Origin: Lycocorax pyrrhopterus obiensis
Taxonomy: Eukaryota; Chordata; Aves; Passeriformes; Paradisaeidae
Assembly: GCA_014706295.1 (NCBI GenBank)
Contig: JACSVZ010000007.1
Location: 62,880,441-62,944,440 of the forward strand
Reading direction: 5' to 3'
DNA length: 64,000 bases
Of this stretch, positions 11,483 through 20,811 are shown one piece after another. Position 1 is the stretch's first letter; every line of letters begins with the position of its first letter. Position numbers and translations under genes: made by a program. The notes under the pieces were generated by a model that saw only the letters and a list, made by a program, of their open reading frames with translations, did not search any database and was not told the DNA's origin.

Positions 11483-11914
11483 GTGGAGCTGTGGGAGTGG
11501 ATCCAGAGGAGCCCTGGAGCTGCTCCAGGGCTGGAGCCCCTCTGCTCTGGAGCCAGGCTGGGAGAGCTGGGAATGGTCACCTGGAGAAGGGAAGGATCCA
11601 GGGAGAGCTCAGAGCCCCTTGCAGGGCCTAAAAGGGCTCCAGGAGAGCTGGAGAGGGACTGGGGACAAGGGCTGGAGGGACAGGACACAGGGAATGGCTT
11701 CCCACTGCCAGAGGGCAGGGCTGGATGGGATATTGGGAAGGGAATTCCTGGCTGGGAAGGTGGGGATGGGCTGGGCTGGAATTCCCAGAGAAGCTGTGGC
11801 TGCCCCTGGATCCCTGGAAGTGTCCAAGGCTGGGTTGGACAGGGCTTGGAGAAATCTGGGACAGTGGAATGTGTCCCTGCCCATGGCAGGGGTGGGAATG
11901 GGATGGGATTTTGG
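11483..11914 (+). mobile_element. Long CR1 fragment, type A, about 430 bp
   Basis: The order is GGATCCAGAGGAGCC, GGGAGAGCTGGGAATGGTCA, CCTGGAGAAGGGAAGGATCC, CACAGGGAATGGCTTCCCAC, TGGCTGCCCCTGGATCCCTG and CTGCCCATGGCAGGGGTGGG. The final AAGGTCCC-type 3' terminus is absent, so the 3' edge was lost after insertion. The 294-residue open frame on the opposite strand is a repeat artefact. Confidence 0.92.
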
Positions 11915-13373
11915 CTGCAATATCCCATGGTCCAGAAGAGGAGCTGGGATCGGTCTGGGATGGGGGATTTGGGAGCACTTTTACGCAGGCCCTGCTGACG
12001 ATTGTGGTGCCAGCTCTCTCTCCTGTGCCACATTTCCCAGCCCAGAAGCCTTCGGAGCTCTGCAGAGCTGTGATTGCTTGGGCTGATCCCGCAGCTCTTG
12101 GGAGTCCTTTCCACATCCGTGGTGATTAAACAGCGCTTCCCAGGAGCCGCTGAGGTGGAAAACGCTCTGATTACCGAGCTGATGTCCCAGGATTGCTCCT
12201 GAGAATCCAATTGGGCCATTTTCCTTCGGCTGATTAGATCAGATGTGCAGGACATGTTTAAAAAACTGCACAACAATCGGGATGATTCCATAGGAAACCT
12301 GTGGGGAATGGATTAAGAGTTTAAAACTCCAGGAGCTGGAGTCTTTGAAAGTGGTGTATTCTGGCAGGGGGACTAATTCCTGCTGTCCCTGTGCTCCAGA
12401 AAAAGCTTGGCAGATCCCACTGGCCTCATGCCTTGGAGTCTGGAAGTATAAATCCAAATCCAGTGCTTGGACACTGCAAATTCCCGGGATTCCAAGGGTG
12501 GAAATGCTGCTGCTGGTGGGATGAGGGGTGTGGTGGTGGTCAGGGCACCACGGGAGGTGCTCAGCACGGGCAGGTGGATGGAAAAACCTTCATAATTAAT
12601 GCACTGGTGCTAATTAAAGCCATCATTGCATCTCCTGCAAATTCAGTCAGGTTGGGTTTGGGAATGGGTGGGAAAAGATTCTGCTGCTGGGCAGGAGGGC
12701 TTTGCTCCTTTCCTCCCAACTGGTCCCACTCCCATTTTTCCCTTCCAGACTGGTTCCAACCATTCCCAACAATGCTGGATGTGCATTTATCCATTACTAA
12801 ACTTTTGTTTTCCAAAGGGAAGCAGCCCAAGCGGAGCAGGAATTCCAAGAAACCCTGCCACAAAGCCAAGAGCAGGACTGGCCAACTCAGCCCCATCAGG
12901 GATGGGCATTAAAGGAATGAAATTCCAAGGAATCTCGTTAGGAGGGACAATTAGTGGGGAGCAGGATCCTGATCAAACATCCTGCAAACAAAAAGGGGTG
13001 ATTGGAGCAGAGGCTGTGGGTCAGGCCCTGGGTAGTTCATTCCTTCCAGAGTTTGCATCCAGAAATCAGGCGGAGGATATTAAAAACCCTCGAACTAGAA
13101 AAATCTGGCTTTTCCACATGGAGGAAAATCCCACGTTCCTCCGTTCTCCTGTCTCTGCTTCCACGGAGCCTCCCAGGCCGGTGCAAGTTGCTTCCCTCCA
13201 CGACCTCCCTGAGGAATTGTCCTCTTTTCCCTGGGTGATCCCCAGATCTTATGGGGATTGAATGTTTAAAACACCACAACAGAGCTTTAAAAACATCTCA
13301 AATAGAAAGAAATTCTTGCTTAGCACCAGTGGGCAGCCGGGATTTTCCCGGATGGATCCGTCCCGTGGGGGTT
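11915..13373. other. Unique sequence with a TAATTA-bearing patch
   Basis: 12581-12655 (CTTCATAATTAATGCACTGG, then TGCTAATTAAAGCCATCATT) stands out as homeodomain-site-like. No gene is recognised elsewhere in the interval. Confidence 0.45.
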
Positions 13374-13450
13374 GGAGGTGGCCTTGGCAGTGCTGGGAGT
13401 GGTTGGACTCCATGATCTTGGAGGGCTTTTCCAACCTTAATGGTTCCATA
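13374..13450 (+). mobile_element. CR1 fragment, type B
   Basis: It contains GGTGGCCTTGGCAGTGCTGG, then GACTCCATGATCTTGGAGGG and CTTTTCCAACCTTAATGGTT. It is the 3'-terminal 77 bp only. Confidence 0.85.
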
Positions 13451-13524
13451 GTCTCTCTATAATCATTCCCATTTTTCGTTGTGTGGTGGTGTCCAGAACA
13501 AGGATCACAGACTTGGAGTTTTTA

Positions 13525-13850
13525 AGTATATTTTGATTTTTGAGTATTGATTTTGATTCTTGATTTTTATTTTGATTTTTATTATCGATTTTATGATTTT
13601 AATTTCAATATTTCTTATTGATTTTGATTTTATTCTAATTTTATTGATTTTTATTTTGATTTTGATTATTTATTTTGTGTATTGATTTTGATTTTGATTA
13701 TTGATTTTTATTTTTATTATTGATTTTGATTATTGATTATTTTAATTTTAATCTTTATTATTGATTTTAATTTTATTTTTATTTTATTGACTTTGATTTC
13801 GATTATTTATTTTGATTATTGATTTTGGTTTGGATCATTGATTTTGAGTT
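13525..13850. repeat. AT-rich TTTTGATTATTGA repeat
   Basis: About 325 bp of interleaved TTTTGATTTT, ATTATTGATT and TTTATTTTGATT units without a single strict period. The orientation is constant (T-rich on +). Confidence 0.93.
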
Positions 13851-13905
13851 CTATGAGGTCATTAAATATCCAGGCAACTGATGAAAGTACAAAATTTTGG
13901 GAGAA

Positions 13906-14040
13906 GCTGCCTGGAAGTGTTAAAGAAATGAATGGATGTAGCACTTCAAGATAACTTTTAATGGGCATGGAGGTGTTTAATCAAAGGTTGGATTTGAGGA
14001 TCTTGGAGATCTTTTCCAACCTTAATGATTCCATAATTCC
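13906..14040 (+). mobile_element. CR1 fragment, type B
   Basis: It starts near GCCTGGAAGTGTTAAAGAAA, keeps a diverged GTAGCACTTCAAGATAAC stretch, and ends in GGATCTTGGAGATCTTTTCC and AACCTTAATGATTCCATAAT. The 3' end is intact. Confidence 0.8.
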
Positions 14041-14539
14041 ATGCTGGAAGAGAAAGCTCTTTTTTCATTTAAAGCTGAATTATCAGCGTGTTTTCCATTT
14101 TCCAAATATTCCCTGTGAAGAAATAAGGGAAGGACAAAATTCCTGTTCCATCAGGTTTCCTGCTCGTGCTATTCCCAGTCACGGGCAGCGTGTTGAGTCT
14201 TCAGAGGATGGAATTTCTGTGTCTTCCTGAGGAATTCTTGTGGAAACATGGCTCAGTTAGGGGAAGAACACGGATCAAATACCTCTGGAAGAAAGGGAAA
14301 AGGGTGACTCACGCTCCAGTCTTCTCCCACAGCACATTTCCAGCCCTGTCTCTGGTAGCGACGTCAAAAATCTGCATCATTTCTGCCTTAAAAAAAGCCA
14401 AATTCGGGAGGTGCCGGCGCTGCCTTTGCAGCCGTGTCACAGTGAGTGGCCATCACCGGGCTGTCACCGGCATCCCGTAGGAATTACATCCACAAATCCC
14501 ATTCTTGGCAGGAATATTCATTCATGATTAAAAGGCACT

Positions 14540-14699
14540 TCACAGAGTCACGGCCCGCATTGAAAGGGACCTAAAAGATCATCTCAATCCCATCCTTGAC
14601 ATGCACAGGGACAACTTCCACGATCCCAGTTTTCTCCAAGCGCCATCCAGCCAGGTCTTGGACACTTCCAGGGATCCAGGGGCACTTGCCAAGCTCTGT
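14540..14699 (-). mobile_element. CR1 fragment, type A, antisense, diverged
   Basis: It contains AAAGGGACCTAAAAGATCAT, then TCCAGCCAGGTCTTGGACAC and TTCCAGGGATCCAGGGGCAC. The ATGATTC octamers at the 3' tip are mostly lost. Confidence 0.82.
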
Positions 14700-14832
14700 G
14701 AGTGAGGACAAATTCAGATTAAATCGAGGTGCTCCTGGTACTTTGTGTATTTGTTACGTACTGGTTGTTACGTACGAGCACCGCTGTGCCCTTAGCAGCG
14801 ATTTCCACTTCTATCCCTCTTTTTTTGCCTCC

Positions 14833-14940
14833 CGTGCAGGGGGAATTGCTGGGATCAGTCCCTGGCCATTCCTCTGGTGCCATTGCTGGGTCCCCAGAGC
14901 AGAGCCTGGGCCCTGCTCAGAGCCCTCCGTGCAGCCAGGG
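14833..14940 (-). mobile_element. Internal CR1 scrap, type D, antisense
   Basis: It resembles the internal part of the copy at 58207-58462: GTGCAGGGGGAATT, TGGGATCAG, CCATTCCTCTGGTGCCATT and CCCCAGAGCAGAGCCTGGG. Neither CR1 end is present. Confidence 0.55.
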
Positions 14941-14990
14941 ATAGAAAGGAATTACTTGGGGTTTTGGAAATGCCAAAGTTAAGCAGAGTC

Positions 14991-15054
14991 AAGGAATCAT
15001 CAAGGAATCGTCAAGGAATCATCAAGGAATTGTCAAGGAATCATCAAGGAATGG
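14991..15054. repeat. 11-bp tandem repeat AAGGAATCATC, about six copies
   Basis: Units alternate AAGGAATCATC, AAGGAATCGTC, AAGGAATCATC, AAGGAATTGTC and AAGGAATCATC, ending in AAGGAATGG. The alternation suggests that a 22-bp higher-order unit has been duplicated. Confidence 0.93.
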
Positions 15055-15814
15055 CTTTGGAATTGGAGGGAAGCATTGCAGACCCCTCAACCCTTCATAT
15101 CCCAAGTGATCCCACCTTTTTCTTGGCAACGCCACATCCAAACAGGGATAAATCAGAGGTACAATTATTGTGATAACAGAGAATTCCCAGCCTCTGGAAT
15201 TAGCGAAGCGTCACTGAAAGGAAAAGAAATGAGAAATGTAAATTAAAGCTCCGTAATGAGGAGGGATTTGCATGATATCAAAAGATAAGATCCCCTATTA
15301 GCTGATAAAAAAGCTTTGTGTTTGTCACCTCCGGGAGCCAGGTTTGGATTTCAGGATAATTCCTTCTTTTCTTGAGGCATTTACCAAGGAAAAAGCCCTG
15401 GAAGTTACCAATAATTTGTTATAATTAAACTTCAGGATGAATCGAGGCTTTGTAGACAGAAATCTGTTCACTTGTGCCCAGCTGTAACATTTTGTTAGGA
15501 CTGGATCCGCTAATTTATGGGAATATCGCCCATTATGGACATTTCCTTCGGAATGAAACAAACATTCCTGACAGTGAGGGAGCAAGGAGGAGGTTTGGAT
15601 ATCCTTGGATGCGACTATGCTCTTAATGAAGACAACTTGAGTTAATTTAACAGATGCCAGAACTGCTTTTAATGAGGGGAAAGTTCCCGGGAAATGAAAA
15701 CAGAGGAATTAATATCAACATCCCAATCCTGCTCCCACTGGAGTGTCCTTGATCTGGACCCTCCATCTTTAAGTGCAAAAATCCCAGTTTTTATATGAAT
15801 TTGCCAATCTCAAG

Positions 15815-16002
15815 TGGGAGGTTTAGATTGGATTTGAGGGGAAATTTCTTCATGGAAAGGCCCAGGGAAGTGATGGAATCACCATTCCTGGAGGGATTTA
15901 AATCCATGTGGATGTGGCACTTGGGGACATGGGGCAATGGTGGCCTTGGCAGTGCTGGGAATGGATCTGAGAGGGCTTTTCCAACCTAATAATTCCATGA
16001 TT
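15815..16002 (+). mobile_element. CR1 fragment, type B, about 190 bp
   Basis: One of the clearest type B copies: GGTTTAGATTGGATTTGAGG, AAATTTCTTCATGGAAAGGC, CCTGGAGGGATTTAAATCCA, GGATGTGGCACTTGGGGACA, and finally GAGGGCTTTTCCAACCTAAT with ATTCCATGATTT. Confidence 0.92.
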
Positions 16003-16013
16003 TCCTCTAAGTT

Positions 16014-16090
16014 GACCCCATGGCAGGGGTGGAATTGAATGGTCTTTGAGGTCCCTTCCATCCCAAACCATTCCAGGATTCCATGATTTG
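16014..16090 (+). mobile_element. CR1 fragment, type A, abutting a type B copy
   Basis: It reads CCCCATGGCAGGGGTGGAAT, then GTCTTTGAGGTCCCTTCCAT and CCCAAACCATTCCAGGATTC. It lies 12 bp after the end of a type B copy on the same strand, so two independent insertions or a later deletion joined them. Confidence 0.88.
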
Positions 16091-17489
16091 TCTCCCAAAC
16101 TATTAAAGCGTCTTTACCTCAGCCCACAATTTGGTCACTTTTCCCTCTCAACTCTTTCCCAATCCCACCAGGAAGGAGTCAACGAGCAGCTGGATAGGGC
16201 TGAACTTCCACCTGGAATTAAACCATGGCTCGGGGGCAGCAGGAGATGCTGAATTCTAACTTTAAATCAGCTGAACGCAGCCAGATTTCGCTTTTCCTGC
16301 CGAAATCGCCCTCAGTTCTCCACTGTTATTTATTGTTTCCACCACCCCAGGAGCTCGTTAGCGCAGCTTTGACATCTCTGTCATTAATTACAAGAGCAAC
16401 AATTAATTGCTTTTCCTTAGACCTGCTCCTCATGCAGAGGATTCCTCTTGGCTGTGTCGTGCAGTGAATTAAAAACTGGATTTCCAGCAGCTGGGAATCA
16501 TTTCTCCAGGGAACACTCGGAATGGAGCTGAGTGAACATTCCCGGGAGCAGGGATGGGCTGGCAGTTCCTGCTGGAAGCTTTTCCCACGCTGTGTTTTTA
16601 AATTCCAGAGCCTTGGGGCATCATCAGGAGCTTTCCCTTCAGCTTTGTTATTTGAACTCTTCAGGGATGCCGGGCACGATGGAAAAGTCAAAATGATAAA
16701 GCCAGGCCTAAAAGCAGAACGAAAACGAGCCTTGAAAAATGTTGGCCAGCAGGAAATGTTCTGCCCTCATCCAAAGAGGCGTCAGGACATCTCCAAGCTG
16801 TGCTCGGAGCGTTTCATCTCCCCAAAAGCTGGGATTCAGGTTTATTATTCCAATTGGGATGGGAACCTCAGGCGGAATTATTTGACTTTCTGCCGGCAGG
16901 AGATGAAATTTCAGCCCCGTGGTTTTGTCAGCTGCAGCCACAGCCCCATTTTTAGCCATTTCTTCGGATTTTTGGCCTTCCTCTCTCTGCAAATGATTGA
17001 TGGAAATTCGGGATAATCACAGGAATATCATCCCAGAGCTTTGATCCCAGAGCCAGAGCTCTGCTGCTGAATTCCAGCTGAATTCCAGCTCTGGATCAGC
17101 ACTGCTGCAAAGGAAAGGATCGTGCTGTTAATTACACCCGAGGGGGAAAATTCCTTGGCAATTGGGAACTTTCTGGGAATATCAAAGCCTTGCAAACCCT
17201 GGACACACCTCCAGGGAGGGGTGGGAAGTAGGCATTTTATTTCTGGATGGCATTGGATGAGGTGTTGGGATGGATTTTTGCAAAACCGAATTGAATCCTG
17301 TTTTACAAAAATCGATTTTTCTCTACTGCATTGTCTCCTCTTCAAGAGGTTTCCATGGATCCTTTCTTTTTCCAGCCCTTGCCCAAAGGCATCCATCCCA
17401 CAGACAAGATTTCTCCCTGTGTTGTCCTTCATTTATTCTTATCCTGATTTTTTTCCCGAGGAATTCATGCTTTTTCCTTTCAGATGTCA
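16091..17489. other. Unique sequence, with a TAATTA patch and a 164-codon open frame of no known family
   Basis: 16330-16420 contains TCATTAATTACAAGAGCAAC and AATTAATTGC. The frame at 16522-17016 (+) is the longest outside repeats in this part. Its composition (Phe, Ser, Lys and Arg scattered, no domain motif) and random flanks give no reason to call it a gene. Confidence 0.45.
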
Positions 17490-17592
17490 TCATGGAATCA
17501 TGGAATGGTTTGGGTTGGAATGGACCTCAAATCCCGTCTCATTCCACCCCCTGCCATGGGCAGGGACACCTTCCACTATCCCAGGTTGCTTG
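17490..17592 (-). mobile_element. CR1 fragment, type A, antisense, with intact 3' tip
   Basis: The antisense 3' tip ATCATGGAATCATGGAATGG is complete. It is followed by TTTGGGTTGGAATGGACCTC, CCACCCCCTGCCATGGGCAG and CTTCCACTATCCCAGG. Confidence 0.92.
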
Positions 17593-17920
17593 GAATTAAC
17601 CAAATAATTAAAATTTTGTTATGGACCCAAGTCGAGGAAAATCTGGGTTGTGCAAGAAAAGCATCCCTGGATTTTTCTGGATTTTGTAGGACAAGGCTTG
17701 CTCAACTTGTGGAGTTGCTGGACTCAGTTTATATTTGGTCATATCCCAAATCTTGGACTGCCAAAAAAAATGCATAAAAATCCCCTCTTTTCCCTCAGGA
17801 TCGGAGAGGGAACATCAGCCATGGATTGGAGAGGGATCATTGGAGCAATCCCAGCCTGGGCACCGTTGTGGGATTTTCACATCAGTGGGATTTTACTGAT
17901 CCTGAGCCTCATCTTCCCCT

Positions 17921-18095
17921 GCCCAAATCAGGTCAACGGGAAAGTTGTGACAGAGAAAAAAGGAAGGAGGCACCAGAACTTCCTACATTTGGGATTTATC
18001 CCAAATTCCCTGCCCAAATCAGGACAACGGGAGAGTTGTGATGGGGAAAAAAGGAAGGAGGCACCAGAACTTCCTGCATTTGAGATTTGTCCCAG
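17921..18095. repeat. 91-bp tandem duplication
   Basis: Copy 1 starts at 17921 (GCCCAAATCAGGTCAACGGG) and copy 2 at 18012 (GCCCAAATCAGGACAACGGG). Both contain AAAAAAGGAAGGAGGCACCA and GAACTTCCT[A/G]CATTTG. They differ by roughly ten substitutions, so the duplication is not recent. Confidence 0.92.
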
Positions 18096-18102
18096 ATTGA
18101 CT

Positions 18103-19098
18103 GCACTAATCAAGGATCTGGTTCTCCATTTGGAAGGAGCATCCCCTTTGCTTCAGTCTCTGCAGTTATTTTAACTCGGACTGACACAAATTAAATGGGA
18201 ATTTAAACGGGAATTTAAACAGGAATTTGCCACCGATTGATTTTGTCAGCGGGGTTTTTTCCCTCCTCCCCAAGTCTTCTTTAAAGATTTACTTTTATTA
18301 AACTAAATGCTGCCAGTTAAGTAAAGTCTTTGTTTTCCCTGACTCAGGAGAACGAGATCCAACCTAAATTAATCATGACTTAATTGACTGAGCTAATTCC
18401 GCTTCTCTCCAGCCCAGTGCACAGCAATATTCCTGTCTTCCCAAATCCTGGAAGTGAAGGATGAATGGGACATTGCTTGAACAGCATCAGCTTTTTTATA
18501 TCTTTAACACAACGTTTGGACTGGCGACAAAAGTTTTGATTTCCTTGGGATTAAAGCCAGGAAACATTTGCCCAGCTAGGCAGCGGGAGGGAACGCCCCT
18601 TTTTGTCAGGAATATTAGAGCCGACTCCAATTTCTCCTGATTATCCTGTTTTATTTTCTTCTCCACAGCGCCTGGACTAAAAGATTTATTTGGTTTTGCT
18701 ATTTCAAGGGCAAACCAGGCATTAATTCAATTTACAGCAGGATTCTCTCAGCCCACAGAGGAGAAAATGAAATGGGAGGGATCGCTAACATCGGGATGGA
18801 TTTGGTGGTGCTGGCGGGATCTTGGATCCCAGGAATTCTCCTCCAAAAGGCACCACTGTCCGGATTCAGTGAATCCAGGACATGGATTTTGGGTTTAACT
18901 GTGCACAAATTCTGGAGACAAATCCGCCACTTGTGTCCTACACGTTGGAGCAGCCAATTTGGGGAAAGTTTGGGAATTTCAGGAAGGTTCTGGTTGCGGT
19001 GAGGCAGCAGCTCCAAAGAAAACAGCCTGGGAACTTCCACTTCAGTGTTTCGTGGGAATAGCTCCAGAAATCCCGGCAGACACAGCTTCTGCTCAGGT
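18103..19098. other. Unique, locally AT-rich sequence
   Basis: 18280-18400 and 18480-18720 contain TTACTTTTATTAAACTAAAT and CCTAAATTAATCATGACTTA words and few GGAAT words. No gene is seen. Confidence 0.45.
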
Positions 19099-19238
19099 GG
19101 TTGTGGATTCCTCATCCCTGGAAGTGTCCAAGGCCGGGTTGGAGCACCGTGGGATAGTGGAAGTTGTCCCTGCCCAGGGAGGGGGGTTTAATGGGATGAG
19201 CTTTAAGCTCCTTCCAACCCAAACCATTCCATGATTCC
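19099..19238 (+). mobile_element. CR1 fragment, type A
   Basis: It runs from ATCCCTGGAAGTGTCCAAGG through GGGATAGTGGAAGTTGTCCC to CTCCTTCCAACCCAAACCAT, ending TTCCATGATTCCATGA. The 3' tip is intact, and it lies 320 bp upstream of the solo LTR. Confidence 0.92.
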
Positions 19239-19560
19239 ATGAATTTTTTCCTTGGAGCTCATCCAGGCTCTGGCCACAGCAGAGTCAGGGCGTGTGGGTT
19301 CCTCGCACTCAGGAGGCATTAAATGAAATAAATCCATGTCCCCTTTATCATCATCGGAACATCCTTCATCCCTGGAAACTCTCATCCAGGGAAAAATTTC
19401 CTCACCGTCTTCCTCAGTGTGGAAAACTCGTCTGTGGCACATCCAGAGATGCACAAAAGCATTAATGCATTTAAAGACTAAAAACCCCATTAATGTCCCC
19501 AAAACCTGGCTGCTCTTTAAACTGAATTTGCTGAAACAACAACTCCCAGCACATGGAAAA

Positions 19561-19565
19561 GGTCT
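19561..19565. repeat. Left target-site duplication of the solo LTR
   Basis: The word GGTCT sits immediately before the LTR's TG terminus and is identical to the five bases after its CA terminus. Confidence 0.85.
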
Positions 19566-19934
19566 TGAGTTGGTTTTGCAGGGCCGAGTTTTTGGCAGCA
19601 GGGGGGCCACAGAGGTGGCTCCTGTGAGAAGCTGCTGGAAGCTTCCACCATGTCCGGCAGAGCCAATCCCTGATGGCTCTGAAGATGGATGTGCTGCTGG
19701 CCAAAGCTGGGCCCATGAGAGAGGCTGGTAACGACTCTGTGATTTAAGAAGGAAATCAAAATGAAGTCACAAGGTTTTTCTAGCCAGGGAAGAGGAGGAG
19801 GTGAGAACATGTGAGGGAAGCAACAGGGAGACACCAAGATCAGTGGAGAAGGAGTGGCAGGAGGTGCTCCAGGGGCTGGAGCCGAGATTGCTCTGCAGGC
19901 CGTGGTGAGACCATGGTGGAGCAGCTGTGCCCCT

Positions 19935-20184
19935 GCAGCCCCTGGGGATCCACGGGGGATGCAGAGATCCACCCGCAGCCCCTGGGGATCCATGGGGGAT
20001 GCAGAGATCCACCCACAGCCCATGGGACTCACAGGGGATGCAGAGATCCACCCACAGCCCCTGGGGATCCACGGGGGATGCAGAGATCCACCCACAGTCT
20101 GTGGGGATCCACGGGGGATGCAGAGATCCATCCACAGCCCCTGGGGATCCACGGGGGATGCAGAGATCCATCCACAGCCCCTGG
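19935..20184. repeat. 40-bp minisatellite inside the LTR, about 6.2 copies
   Basis: Units start at 19935, 19975, 20015, 20054, 20094, 20134 and (partial) 20174. Five of the six spacings are 40 bp and one is 39 bp. Each unit contains CCCCTGGGGATCCACGGGGG and then ATGCAGAGATCCACCCACAG, with a few substitutions. A period of 40 shifts the reading frame each unit, so all frames stay open on both strands; this explains several long but meaningless open frames here. The unit probably expanded from the imperfect repeats that this LTR family normally carries. Confidence 0.92.
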
Positions 20185-20621
20185 GGGAGGTGCCCACGCC
20201 GGAGCGGGTGGATGCCTGGAGGAGGCTGTGATCCAGTGGGAGACCCAGTGGAGAGGGGGCCCTACTCCGAGGCTGGGCAGCCTGTCCTTGGAGGACTGCA
20301 CCCTGTGGAAGAGTGACCCACAGCCGCAGCAGTTTGGGAGGACTGTGTGCCCGTGGGAGGGGCTCACGCTGCAGCGGGTGCGGTGGGGCTGCTGCTCGTG
20401 AGAGTGGACCCACGCTGGAGAAGTTCACGGAGAACTGTGAGGGACCCCACGGCCTCACAGGGGAAGATTCCTCTCCCAGAGCAGCGGAAGAAAATCTTGG
20501 TGATGGACTGACTGAACCCCTGTGCCCTGCGCTGTCGGTGAGAAGGAGGGAGGGGTTGGGGGGAAAAAAGTGTTTTAAGGGCTTATTTTACTTCTCATTA
20601 TCCTCTTCTGATTCTGTCAGT

Positions 20622-20627
20622 AATAAA
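20622..20627 (+). promoter_or_regulatory. Polyadenylation signal AATAAA of the LTR
   Basis: A canonical AATAAA lies about 185 bp before the LTR's 3' end. This is where the R-region poly(A) signal is expected in this family. No coding sequence remains for it to serve. Confidence 0.6.
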
Positions 20628-20806
20628 TTCACTTTGTACCTCTAGGCTGAGCCTGTTTTGCCCTTGGAGTGTTTTCTCCTGGTCCTTATCTCAACTCATG
20701 AACCCTTCGCTAATTTTTCTCCTCTCCTCTGCCCAGCTGTGGCAGGGGAGGGTGAGCGAGTGGCTCTGGTGGGTGCCCGGTGTTGGGCAGGTGTCAAACC
20801 ACGACA

Positions 20807-20811
20807 GGTCT
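20807..20811. repeat. Right target-site duplication of the solo LTR
   Basis: The word GGTCT follows the LTR's CA terminus directly and matches 19561-19565 exactly, marking the insertion site. Confidence 0.85.

Larger units (their letters stand above)
19566..20806 (+). mobile_element. Solo LTR of an avian ERVL-type endogenous retrovirus
   Basis: This is a 1,241-bp solo LTR. It starts with TG (19566) and ends with CA (20806), and both edges are flanked by the same 5-bp word GGTCT (19561-19565 and 20807-20811). A 5-bp target-site duplication is the size usual for ERVL. The opening segment (TGAGTTGGTTTTGCAGGGCC), the middle with repeated CCCGTGG/CACGCTGGAG-type units, and the 3' part from the AATAAA at 20622-20627 to the CCACGACA end match my memory of the chicken GGERVL-type LTR. 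No gag, pol or env sequence lies beside it, so the internal region was probably lost by LTR-LTR recombination. Orientation is + from the position of the AATAAA signal. The middle carries an expanded 40-bp minisatellite. Named-family assignment is from memory and should be confirmed with a repeat library. Confidence 0.88.

Noticed and set aside
11407..12291. 294-codon open frame on the - strand
   Set aside because: Most of it is antisense to the type A CR1 copy at 11483-11914, which is open in several frames by composition. It has no start context or domain.
16522..17016. 164-codon open frame on the + strand
   Set aside because: It is the longest frame in repeat-free sequence here, but has no recognisable domain, no splice-site logic and no codon signal that I can see.
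19935..20184. Regularly spaced direct repeats suggesting a CRISPR array
   Set aside because: The units are contiguous with no unique spacers, and the sequence is a bird LTR; this is a minisatellite.
19517..20458. 313-codon open frame on the - strand
   Set aside because: It runs through the ERVL LTR and its 40-bp minisatellite. The protein is a repeat of the same 40 residues in shifting frames, with no known domain.
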